A stretch of 20,766 nt of DNA, from NCBI GenBank assembly GCA_002449595.1, contig DJXE01000129.1, positions 1 to 20,766 on the forward strand, written 5' to 3'. Origin of the DNA: Lachnospiraceae bacterium UBA7012 (lineage in GTDB: Bacteria; Bacillota; Clostridia; Lachnospirales; Lachnospiraceae). Positions 6,737 to 13,442 of the stretch are shown piece by piece (position 1 is the stretch's first letter; each line of letters begins with the position of its first letter). The notes under the pieces were generated by a model. That model was not told the DNA's origin. It saw only the letters and a list, made by a program, of their open reading frames with translations, and made no database searches. The translations under genes and the position numbers were made by a program.

Positions 6737-8641
6737 TCACCCGTTCACCCGGATATACCGGTTCTGGTGCTCATACCCTGCCGGGATCTCAAACTTCCAG
6801 GTCGTATTGCCCTTCTCGTCCTCCGCGATCTTCGTAAAGCCCATCCTGGCGTAGAAGTCGCGCACCATCCCGTTCTTCGCGGTCGGATAATAGTATCCGA
6901 AGATCATGCGGATGTTCTGCGCCATACAGCTTTTCACCAGTTCATCCATCATGGCGAACTCCATGTCCCGCTTCAGGACGCGGCAGCTCATGAGCCACAG
7001 GTCGATGAGGAGTGCCACCTGCCCGTTCGGCCGCTCCTTCTCTCCCGGCTTTTCCTCGAGAACCATCGCCTTGCTGCCGACGATCAGGGACACGATCCCA
7101 TTGTCGCCGAACCGGTCCTCCAGCCTGCCGCAGAGCGTAATTGTGTCCGGATCCTCCGCGGCCGCGCGGATCTCCTCCTCGGTGTAGCGCTTCGTCGTCA
7201 GGTTGAACTGGTTGCTCTTGTTCGTCAGCTGTGTAATTCTCGGGTAGAAAAGCTCTTTGAACGCCCCGATCTCAGCTTTCATATCGAGAGATCTGAGGTA
7301 GTCGCCGTAGTCCGCGAACGTGGCCTCGAGCGACCTGCGCTGCGCGTTCTCGCGGTACATCTCGGCGCGCTTCGCGTCGTCGGCCGTAAAGCTCGTCACC
7401 TCGAAGAATCCGCTCCTGTCCAGCACGCGGATGTACTCCTCCGGGCGCCCGATCTCCGGTACCGCGGTACCTTCGATCCCGTCGCGCACGATCGCGCGCT
7501 CCGCCGGATTGTCATCCACAAAGACCATCGACTCCGGAAGGATCCCGATGTCCTGCGCAATCTGCAGGAAGTTCTGATGCTTCGGCTCCCAGTTCGCCTT
7601 GATCTCGACGAAATCGTCGGGCCGAAGGACGCCCGCCGGGTGATTCAGTCCGGCCAGCGCGTTCTCCTCGTCATTCTTGGAGTCGACCGCGAGCAGCACG
7701 CCGATCTCCTTCTGGCGCTTTAAGTATGCCTGGAACGCGCGGAACGTCTCGCCCTGCGCCGTCTCCTCGCCGATTTCAAGCCCGTCCGGCCCGTCGTCGC
7801 CGACGATCCCGCCCCACAGCGTGTTGTCTAGATCGAGGACGAGCGCCTTTTTGTTCTTACCGAAAATCGACTTGATGATATTCGCGACGGAGAAGCTCAT
7901 CGTCGGGATCGCCCGCAGCGTCATCGCGTATTTGTACATGCTCCAAAATGCCTCGTCCTGCCAGGCATCCAGCCCGTAGCAGGCGGAGAGGTAGTTCAGG
8001 TCGTGCAGGTAGAAGCTGTCGTGCGCCGCGGCGTAGTCCGCAAACCGCGCGTTGAGCGCGTTCACAAACCGCACGGTACCGTGAATGTCGGAGGCATCAC
8101 TGTTCCCGAAAAGCCTGTACGGCGGCAGATCAAAGTTGTTCTGGATCACGGGGCAGTGCAGCCGCCCGCGCACGCCGTCCCACGCCGCCTCAAAGTGCGC
8201 AAACGTGCTGTCCTCCAGCGCCTTCACTTCTTCCGCGGACATCGTCGCGGCAGGCAGCTCCCGGAGGTTCCGGAACGTCGTGTGAATGAAAACGAGGTCC
8301 GGCTGGAAGCGGTCCAGCTCCTCGCTGCCGAACACCGCGTCCTCGTAGTACTGCGCGTACTCCGACTCATAGAACTGTGCCTCGATGCCGTGGCCAAGCA
8401 GGAACAGGTCCATCATCCGCACGATATCGTGCGTGGTCGAGCCGCCGAGCACGGCGATCTTCTTTTTCAGCCTCACGGTGCCGTCAGCCAGGAGGGCGCG
8501 GCGGATCTTTTTTGACTTCTTGAGGAGAAGGTCGCTGTCGAAAGGGTACTGAAGGACGGCGGCTGTGAATTCGGCGGGTGCCTTTGTGGTGCCTGTCGAC
8601 TGTGTTGTATTCGTTAATTCTTTGTTGGAAGTGTTGTCCAT
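6737..8641 (-). CDS. FkbH-like HAD-IIIC protein with SGNH-like N-terminal and GNAT-like C-terminal domains (candidate acyl-ACP loader)
   Basis: 634 residues in three parts. Residues about 55-250 resemble the SGNH-like domain common in long FkbH proteins (IAVLGGSTTHD at 62-72). Residues 265-400 are a HAD-IIIC core: nucleophile motif VLDLDNTLWGG (Asp270, Asp272), Ser321, Lys354 in WEPKHQN, and the acidic pair in FVDDNPAER (Asp376, Asp377). Residues 410-634 hold the FkbH C-terminal hallmarks QLTNKSNQFNLTTKRY (471-486) and LMSCRVLKR with Cys553. Studied FkbH enzymes take 1,3-bisphosphoglycerate, remove the phosphate and load glyceryl on an ACP thiol. Here no polyketide genes are present, but an ACP and two MBOATs are, suggesting it charges the ACP for polymer O-acylation (inference). 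Start placement is plausible; the ribosome site GGGAG is 12 nt away, unusually far. Confidence 0.88.
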   Translation of the reverse strand: MDNTSNKELTNTTQSTGTTKAPAEFTAAVLQYPFDSDLLLKKSKKIRRALLADGTVRLKKKIAVLGGSTTHDIVRMMDLFLLGHGIEAQFYESEYAQYYEDAVFGSEELDRFQPDLVFIHTTFRNLRELPAATMSAEEVKALEDSTFAHFEAAWDGVRGRLHCPVIQNNFDLPPYRLFGNSDASDIHGTVRFVNALNARFADYAAAHDSFYLHDLNYLSACYGLDAWQDEAFWSMYKYAMTLRAIPTMSFSVANIIKSIFGKNKKALVLDLDNTLWGGIVGDDGPDGLEIGEETAQGETFRAFQAYLKRQKEIGVLLAVDSKNDEENALAGLNHPAGVLRPDDFVEIKANWEPKHQNFLQIAQDIGILPESMVFVDDNPAERAIVRDGIEGTAVPEIGRPEEYIRVLDRSGFFEVTSFTADDAKRAEMYRENAQRRSLEATFADYGDYLRSLDMKAEIGAFKELFYPRITQLTNKSNQFNLTTKRYTEEEIRAAAEDPDTITLCGRLEDRFGDNGIVSLIVGSKAMVLEEKPGEKERPNGQVALLIDLWLMSCRVLKRDMEFAMMDELVKSCMAQNIRMIFGYYYPTAKNGMVRDFYARMGFTKIAEDEKGNTTWKFEIPAGYEHQNRYIRVNG

Positions 8642-8781
8642 ATGAGATGTGGTCTCCCGTTTATTTCTGACGTAATTTAGTCACAGTTCTGAAGATCAAG
8701 CGCTCTGGCATGTGCTTGTGTCAGCTTTGTCTTCTGTCTGATATGATATTTATTTGCCTGTCGCGATCCGGTATTCTTCGT

Positions 8782-9549
8782 TTAGATCTTGCCTGCTCGA
8801 ATCTTTTCAAGAACGGAGTCGTGGGCGAGGGTCTCGAACTCGTCGGGAAGCGGTGCGAGATGCACCATCGAGTCGCCGGGCATGACGTTCGCGTGCCCGT
8901 ACTTGCGCATCAGGGCGCTCTTGATGATCTCGTCGCAGAGTTCCGGATTCTTCGGCAGCACCGGCCCGTGGGAGTAGGTTCCGAAGACGTTCTTGTAGTG
9001 CACGCCTTCCGTGCCGTCCTCGCCGTTGTTGCCGCCGCCGGCGATCACGTGCCCGAGCGGCTGTACGCCGTCGCCGAGGTACGTCCTTCCGCTGTGATTC
9101 TCAAACCCGACGACGATGCTCCCGCCGAGGTCATCCGTCAGCTTGAAGGCATAGTTCTCGATCATTCGGTTCGATCCGGCCTTCGTGTACAGATCGACCG
9201 CGCCGAGGAATTCGCACTTGCTGCCGTCCGCCGTCTCGTAATAATGCCCGAGCATCTGATAACCGCCGCAGATCGTGAGAAACGTCTTCCCGTCCTCGAT
9301 CGCCGCGCGGATCTCCTCCGCCTTGCCGCGGTTCAGGTCTTCCTGCAGCACTTCCTGCTCGAAGTCCTGCCCGCCGCCGATGAAAAACAGATCAAACTGC
9401 GTGAAGTCCGCCTTCTCGCCGATCGGAAGCGGTGTGACCGTGCTCTCGATCCCGCGCCACGCCAGCCTCCGCTGCATGCAGAGAATGTTCCCGCGGTCGC
9501 CGTACAGATTCAATACTTCCGGATATAAATGACAGATCCTTATTTCCAT
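8782..9549 (-). CDS. gatD: Lipid II isoglutaminyl synthase, glutamine amidotransferase subunit GatD
   Basis: 255 residues, a CobB/CobQ-type class-I glutaminase. The nucleophile is Cys94 in TICGGYQMLG, the position known for GatD, and His194 in FGTYSHGPVLPKN is the catalytic histidine. The N-terminus CHLYPEVLNLYGDRGN is characteristic. GatD releases ammonia from glutamine and passes it to MurT, which amidates the alpha-carboxyl of D-Glu in lipid II to D-isoglutamine at the cytoplasmic membrane face. The murT gene precedes it by 117 bp, a gap that contains a separated GC-rich inverted repeat (CGCGCCGC with GCGGCGCG). The pair is usually essential in Gram-positive bacteria. Confidence 0.95.
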   Translation of the reverse strand: MEIRICHLYPEVLNLYGDRGNILCMQRRLAWRGIESTVTPLPIGEKADFTQFDLFFIGGGQDFEQEVLQEDLNRGKAEEIRAAIEDGKTFLTICGGYQMLGHYYETADGSKCEFLGAVDLYTKAGSNRMIENYAFKLTDDLGGSIVVGFENHSGRTYLGDGVQPLGHVIAGGGNNGEDGTEGVHYKNVFGTYSHGPVLPKNPELCDEIIKSALMRKYGHANVMPGDSMVHLAPLPDEFETLAHDSVLEKIRAGKI

Positions 9550-9666
9550 GGAATGCTCTTTTCTTCTATTCCGCGCCGCGCGTCCTTCGCGGTCGCTTCT
9601 TTTGCGATCTATTCTTATCGCAGTTCGTTTCTTATGCTGCGGCGCGCGTCGCTTATCATTCTACAC

Positions 9667-11235
9667 TCAGCCCTTCCAAAATTCGCCCTTGCCGGTCTTT
9701 TCAGAAAGAACTGCACGCAGGGCCAGCATGGATGTGTAATTCGGCAGGATGAATGCTGGATGGCCGGCGGCTCCAAGCTTTTCTGCGAGTTCGTTGTAGT
9801 CGCGCACCAGCTCGATCTTCTCTTCCGGCGCGCCGGCGTACTTCAGGCGCAGCTGCATGTCTTCGGCGCGGTCGCCGGAGACGTAGAACTTTCCGATCGA
9901 GTCTTCCGCGGCGATCTTCTCGTAGTCCGCGTCCCAGATCCATGAGATGTCGTGTCCGTCTGCGGTCCTGTCGTTCAGGCACAGCACGACGTCGCGCGGC
10001 TCCTTGACGCCCGCGACATACTCGATCGCCTGATTGCAGCCGGCGGGATTCTTGACGAGGATCATCTGCAGCGGGCTCTCTCCGAGCTCGAAGGTCTCCA
10101 TCCGGCCGAAGCTGCTGCCGACGTCCGCGAGTGCGGAGATCATCTCATCCGTGTCATATCCCATCGCCCGGAACGCCGCGATCGCGCCCGCCGCATTGTA
10201 GATGTTGTAGATAGCCGGCAGCGCGACGAAGACGTCCTTCTCCTCCGCGGACTGCCCGCTCTGTGCGGCTTGCGCGCCTGCTTCCGCGAGCTGACCGCTC
10301 TGTGCTGCCTGCGCGGCGCCTGCTGCCTGCTCTTGCATCGGTCTCATACGCACGCGGATCCTGCTGCCGCGGGGCGTGATCTCACTGATCTCCGTCACCG
10401 CGACCTCCGGATCGCTCCGGCTGTAGCCGCAGTTCGGGCAGTAGAATCCGCCGAGATGTGCATAGGTGTGATACTTGTATTCATATTTCGCGCCGCAGCG
10501 AATGCAGTGCGTCGCATCCGAGAGCGGCGACTCCTTCTGCTCACCCACCGGCGTGCTGATACCATAGTAGAGGATCTTGCGCGGTGCCGCGGCGCTATTG
10601 CCATTTGCAGCCGCTTTGCCTGCTGCGTTTGCGCCGGCTGCGCTCTTCGTATCGCTGCCTTCCGTGTCATTCTCTAACTGTAAGGCGAGCGACGACGTCA
10701 GCGAGCAGTCCGCGTTGAGGCAAAGGACTGCATCCGGTGCCTTCATGACGCCCAGACGGACCTGCTCCAATGTATGGAGCACTTCGCCGTAGCGGTCAAG
10801 CTGGTCGCGGAAAAGGTTCGTCACAACGATCGCCTTCGGATGGATCAGCGGGACGACCTGCTTCAGGGCGCCCTCATCGCACTCGATCACAGCGTACTTC
10901 TTCCGCGGTCTGCCGAGCGCATCCGCATTCGCCGTAAACTCCGCCGTCACTCCCGACAGAAGATTCGCGCCGGACTTGTTCGCCAGCACTTCTTTCCCGG
11001 ACTTCGTCAGTGCATGCTCGATCATGCGACAGGTCGTCGTCTTGCCGTTCGTTCCGGTCACGACGACGATCTCCATCCCGTCAGACACCACTTCAAGAAT
11101 ATTCTTCTGCACTGCCATCGCAGCTTTCCCAGGCAGCGCCGTCCCGCCGCGCTTCGCGATCCGCAGCGCCGCACGCGTCGCCTTACAAGCCGCGACCGAC
11201 AGCATTACTTTTACTATGGAAGGTCTGTTTCTCAC
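9667..11235 (-). CDS. murT: Lipid II isoglutaminyl synthase, Mur-ligase-like subunit MurT
   Basis: 522 residues, longer than the usual 430-460. It has the P-loop VVVTGTNGKTTT (57-68), the central ligase motif AVIECDEGAL (115-124), a zinc ribbon with Cys244, Cys247, Cys266 and Cys269, and the C-terminal DGHDISWIWDADYE (426-439) that supplies the Asp completing the GatD triad. MurT activates the D-Glu carboxyl of lipid II with ATP. The start is GTG, chosen because AGAGGAG lies 5 nt upstream and the reading matches family N-termini. The extra length comes from two low-complexity inserts: residues about 193-217 (Ala/Gly/Asn-rich) and 301-332 (a 13-residue repeat containing AAQSGQ). Both probably loop out of the fold. 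Confidence 0.95.
   Translation of the reverse strand: MRNRPSIVKVMLSVAACKATRAALRIAKRGGTALPGKAAMAVQKNILEVVSDGMEIVVVTGTNGKTTTCRMIEHALTKSGKEVLANKSGANLLSGVTAEFTANADALGRPRKKYAVIECDEGALKQVVPLIHPKAIVVTNLFRDQLDRYGEVLHTLEQVRLGVMKAPDAVLCLNADCSLTSSLALQLENDTEGSDTKSAAGANAAGKAAANGNSAAAPRKILYYGISTPVGEQKESPLSDATHCIRCGAKYEYKYHTYAHLGGFYCPNCGYSRSDPEVAVTEISEITPRGSRIRVRMRPMQEQAAGAAQAAQSGQLAEAGAQAAQSGQSAEEKDVFVALPAIYNIYNAAGAIAAFRAMGYDTDEMISALADVGSSFGRMETFELGESPLQMILVKNPAGCNQAIEYVAGVKEPRDVVLCLNDRTADGHDISWIWDADYEKIAAEDSIGKFYVSGDRAEDMQLRLKYAGAPEEKIELVRDYNELAEKLGAAGHPAFILPNYTSMLALRAVLSEKTGKGEFWKG
10257..10334 (-). repeat. 39-bp in-frame tandem duplication inside murT
   Basis: Two adjacent units starting at 10257 and 10296 share CGCTCTGTGC and a following TGCGCGCCTGC-like block. 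They encode two 13-residue units with AAQSGQxAE. The frame is kept, and the segment lies between the zinc ribbon and the C-terminal domain. Confidence 0.7.
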
Positions 11236-11304
11236 TTCACTCCTCTATCATTCGAGAGTCCTGCCGCATTCCTCTTATGCAGACCAGTATCTCTCACATT
11301 TTCA

Positions 11305-11380
11305 TACTTAACTATCTCTTATATATTAGTATCTTTCGCTTATGTATCTTATGTACTTTACTATCTTTTATATAGTATCT
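11305..11380. repeat. AT-rich direct repeat pair upstream of murT
   Basis: Two similar AT-rich segments, about 30 nt at 11305-11334 and 27 nt at 11354-11380, both follow the pattern TACTT(A/T)ACTATCT, a TATATA block, then AGTATCT. They are about 49 bp apart inside a very AT-rich 150-bp stretch, in contrast to the GC-rich genes around it. Together with the 75-bp array the stretch fills the 441-bp gap between murT and the DUF1624 gene. It probably contains the murT promoter, but no single -35/-10 pair stands out. Confidence 0.5.
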
Positions 11381-11444
11381 CGTGCCTATAATTCATTGAG
11401 CATTTGGGAATCCACCACTCATAAAATACCATGAAATAGCATAT

Positions 11445-11655
11445 TTGGCACGGATGCGAATACATCCATAGAGGAATCCCCATTGCGGTAGCACATAAAC
11501 TTCCCTATTTGTCTTCTCTCCCACTCAGAAGCGAATACTTTCGGGGAGGAATCCCCATTGCGGTTGCAAATGTGTTCCCAAACTTGTTTACGCAGCCGTT
11601 CGGGTCCGAATACTTGTTGGGGAACACTATCATTGCGGTAGCAAGTCGGCTTCAC
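11445..11655 (-). repeat. Three-unit tandem repeat, period exactly 75 bp
   Basis: On the + strand the core CATTGCGGT occurs at 11481, 11556 and 11631, exactly 75 bp apart. Each unit also has GGAA(T/C)(C/A)CC-like and CGAATAC blocks at fixed places. Since 75 is a multiple of three, the minus strand stays open for 78 codons (11655 down to 11419). It encodes three 25-residue units of the form C-(Y/N)-R-N-(G/D)-(D/S), the last two with VFAS. No ribosome site precedes that frame and it looks like no known protein, so I list it as a repeat rather than a gene. It lies just downstream of the DUF1624 gene; a diverged single unit occurs at 3709-3774. Confidence 0.85.
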
Positions 11656-11676
11656 GGGATGTAATTCATAAGAAGG

Positions 11677-12651
11677 CTACCTCAAATAGAGCAGCCACAC
11701 TACTCCATAGATGATCGGCTGGTGCAGCATGTAGATCAGAAGGCTGTGGCGGCCAAGGAAGCGCAGGCAGCGCACCGGCAGACTCTTCTCAATTGCAGAT
11801 TTCATGGAAGGCTGTGCCGCACTTTCAGCCTGTCCGACCGTAGACTGCCCAGGTGCGAGCTGCTCAGGGGCGGTCTGTACCGCACCCGCACCGCGTTGCT
11901 TCCAGAGCACTCCTCCGAAATAGCCGCACAGGAACAGGAAGAACCAAGGAATCAGCGGGAAGTAGTCCGAGGAAACAAAGCCCGGCTCCGCAAATCCCAG
12001 ATATGTGGTGAACGAGCTGAGCGGATTGACATACAGCCACCGCGGCAGCGCAATAATGCACTTCCGGAAAAATCCGAGATATCCCATCGAAACCGGATAT
12101 GTCACCGCAAAGATCACAGCGCAGACAGCAAGCCAGACCATCGCCCGCTTCTTCGGGAAACTCCCGGCATCAAGAGCATTCCCAGCGATCTCGCCACGCC
12201 CGGCACCATCCGCACTCCCGCCACAGCCACGGCTCACATCCGCCAGCAGTCCTGCGCGCTGCAGAAGCGCTACCAGAATCATGGAGGAGCCGTGCAGGGT
12301 CAGAACGCCATAGATGATCGGGCTTTCCGGCATGACGAGAAGCGTCGCAAGTGAGACGACAGCGCCACACAGGAAGACTGTGATGCCGCGCTTCATCGTC
12401 TTTTTCCCAAGTGTCGTGCAGAATCCGGCAAGAAGAATGAAGGTCCAGCAGATGCTCTGCTGCCAGAGAAAGGCTCCCGTCCCCAGGTACCAATCCCATC
12501 TCTTTCCTGCCATATAGACGAGGTCCCAGCATGCATGATATGCGACCATGCTTATGATCGTCAGCCCGCGCAATACATCCAGCACAACAAGGCGCCTTGC
12601 ACCGGCAATATTCTCTCTGCTCATACTATCTTCACTTTCTATTCTTTCCAT
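11677..12651 (-). CDS. DUF1624/HGSNAT-like multi-pass membrane acyltransferase
   Basis: 324 residues. It starts with the family motif RRLVVLDVLRGLTIISMVAYH (19-39, with Asp25, Arg28 and His39), followed by WDLVY. Several further membrane helices follow, with a conserved-looking His120 in VLTLHGSS. It ends in SLLIYMLHQPIIYG (about 303-316). The DUF1624 family is related to heparan-alpha-glucosaminide N-acetyltransferase, which carries acetyl from cytosolic acetyl-CoA across a membrane to a sugar. The bacterial substrate is not established, though a role in decorating a surface glycan would suit the window. Two linkers are low-complexity (about 139-165 and 244-280). The first ATG is used; Met10 is possible, and neither has a strong ribosome site. 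The gene is flanked on both sides by tandem repeats. Confidence 0.82.
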   Translation of the reverse strand: MERIESEDSMSRENIAGARRLVVLDVLRGLTIISMVAYHACWDLVYMAGKRWDWYLGTGAFLWQQSICWTFILLAGFCTTLGKKTMKRGITVFLCGAVVSLATLLVMPESPIIYGVLTLHGSSMILVALLQRAGLLADVSRGCGGSADGAGRGEIAGNALDAGSFPKKRAMVWLAVCAVIFAVTYPVSMGYLGFFRKCIIALPRWLYVNPLSSFTTYLGFAEPGFVSSDYFPLIPWFFLFLCGYFGGVLWKQRGAGAVQTAPEQLAPGQSTVGQAESAAQPSMKSAIEKSLPVRCLRFLGRHSLLIYMLHQPIIYGVVWLLYLR

Positions 12652-12663
12652 GCCATCCGGTAG

Positions 12664-12850
12664 TTTACGGTCCTAAATGTATTTTTCTTGTTCAGGTCCG
12701 TAGTTTTTGTCTCCGATTCGAGCTTTCTTCGGATATTTTACGGTCCTAATAATTATCTTCTTGTTCAGGTCCGTAATTCCAGGCTCCAAACAGTGAAATA
12801 GCTCGGCTATTTACGGTCCTGCAAGTTAAAACCGTGCTTAGGACCGTAAT
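12664..12850. repeat. Three imperfect inverted-repeat units, period exactly 73 bp
   Basis: TTTACGGTCCT occurs at 12664, 12737 and 12810, spaced exactly 73 bp. Each is followed about 20 bp later by AGG(T/A)CCGTA(A). Each unit can fold into a hairpin: unit 3 has perfect TTACGGTCCT/AGGACCGTAA arms, while units 1 and 2 have one mismatch. Units 1 and 2 also share the loop sequence TTGTTC next to the right arm. The spacers between hairpins are only loosely alike. The array lies directly upstream of the DUF1624 start (12651), so it would be in that gene's 5' leader or promoter region. It fills, with the terminator and the 39-bp repeats, the 403-bp gap up to the pseudogene. Confidence 0.85.
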
Positions 12851-12892
12851 CCCGCCGCCGGGCGGAGCCCCCCATAAAAAATCATTCAAAAA

Positions 12893-12924
12893 GGGCCAAA
12901 AACCATCATAATGGCTTTCGGCCC
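12893..12924 (-). terminator. Rho-independent terminator, leftward
   Basis: On the minus strand a 14-bp stem (GGGCCGAAAGCCAT paired with ATGGTTTTTGGCCC, two G-U pairs) closes a TATG loop. It is followed by TTTTTGAATGATTTTTT. It would end a transcript coming from the pseudogene and the 39-bp repeats, before the DUF1624 leader. Confidence 0.85.
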
Positions 12925-12950
12925 CACGTTCAATCCCACATCCGGGCATT

Positions 12951-13062
12951 CCCCCGGCAGCTCTTCTGCCCCACACTCAGCTGTTCTTATCCCCGGCAGC
13001 GCTTCCGCCCCGCACTCAGCTGTTCATAACCCGGCAGCTCTTCCGCTCCCGCACTCAGTTCT
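12951..13062. repeat. Three-unit tandem repeat of about 39 bp
   Basis: CCGGCAGC(T/G)CTTC(T/C)GC(C/T)CC followed by a CACTCAG block occurs three times on the + strand, with GGCAG at 12956, 12995 and 13033 (periods 39 and 38). The third unit runs into the end of the pseudogene, so that gene's TGA stop lies inside a repeat unit. No coding meaning is apparent. Confidence 0.8.
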
Positions 13063-13261
13063 TCTTGGTCTGCGGCGCCTGCAGCTCGCCATTATCGATC
13101 TTGCGCTTCAGCATATCCTGTGCGTGGCGTCCGGCGATGATGCGCTTCTCATCTTCCGTGCCCTCTTTCAGAGATTTATATTTCTGGAGGTATACGTCCT
13201 AATAAGTGGTCTCCTTAATTCTCTCGCTTGCTTTCAGAAGCTCTATTTTTCATTCTGCCAT
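13055..13261 (-). pseudogene. Decayed 68-codon gene with two in-frame stops
   Basis: From ATG (13261-13259) the minus strand reads a single frame of 68 codons to TGA at 13057-13055, broken only by TGA at codon 4 (13252-13250) and TAG at codon 21 (13201-13199). The pieces are MAE, KIELLKASERIKETTY and a 47-residue tail DVYLQKYKSLKEG... ending QTKKN. The tail is strongly coding-like: charged, helical, with G/C-rich third positions like its neighbours. Both stops are one base from TGG, and a Trp fits each place. I do not recognise the family. No start codon other than a late ATG (codon 50) follows the second stop, and no good ribosome site precedes the ATG. A relic is the simplest reading; recoding is unlikely with two different stop codons. 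Confidence 0.6.
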
Positions 13262-13372
13262 ACGGTAAAATGACCGCCGAAACAATCCCCAAATACGGAA
13301 TGTCTCACTTAATTAAATATACCAGAAAATGCAGTAATACTGGGGCTTTCGTGCGCCTCCGGACAGGAAAAA

Positions 13373-13409
13373 CCGCCGGTCACTTCCCCCTTAAGGGAGG
13401 TGCCGGCGG
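13373..13409 (-). terminator. Rho-independent terminator of the DUF975 gene
   Basis: On the minus strand CCGCCGG (13409-13403) pairs with CCGGCGG (13379-13373). An inner helix of CACCTCCC with GGGGG and GTG surrounds a TTAA loop. A TTTTT run follows at 13372-13368. It lies 34 bp past the DUF975 stop. Next to it is a perfect 12-nt palindrome ATTCGCGCGAAT (13412-13423). Confidence 0.85.
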
Positions 13410-13442
13410 AGATTCGCGCGAATATGACTTTTCACATAATGA

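Noticed and set aside
3422..8641. A polyketide methoxymalonyl-ACP pathway
   Set aside because: FkbH and ACP are present, but no ketosynthase, acyltransferase, O-methyltransferase or dehydrogenase partners are seen; MBOAT/DHHW neighbours point to polymer acylation.
11419..11655. A 78-codon minus-strand frame over the 75-bp array as a real small gene
   Set aside because: Frame openness follows from a repeat period divisible by three. No ribosome site and no family match. Kept as a repeat, with the peptide reading noted.
11445..12850. CRISPR array
   Set aside because: Units of 73-75 bp are similar along their whole length or as paired arms; there are no short identical repeats with unique spacers and no cas genes.
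12746..12976. A 76-codon minus-strand frame across the terminator and 73-bp repeats
   Set aside because: It runs through a strong terminator hairpin and two repeat types whose period (73) is not a multiple of three; not a credible protein.
13055..13261. Selenocysteine or pyrrolysine recoding of the two in-frame stops
   Set aside because: It would need both TGA and TAG to be recoded in one 68-codon gene. No supporting element was seen, and Trp-to-stop decay is simpler.
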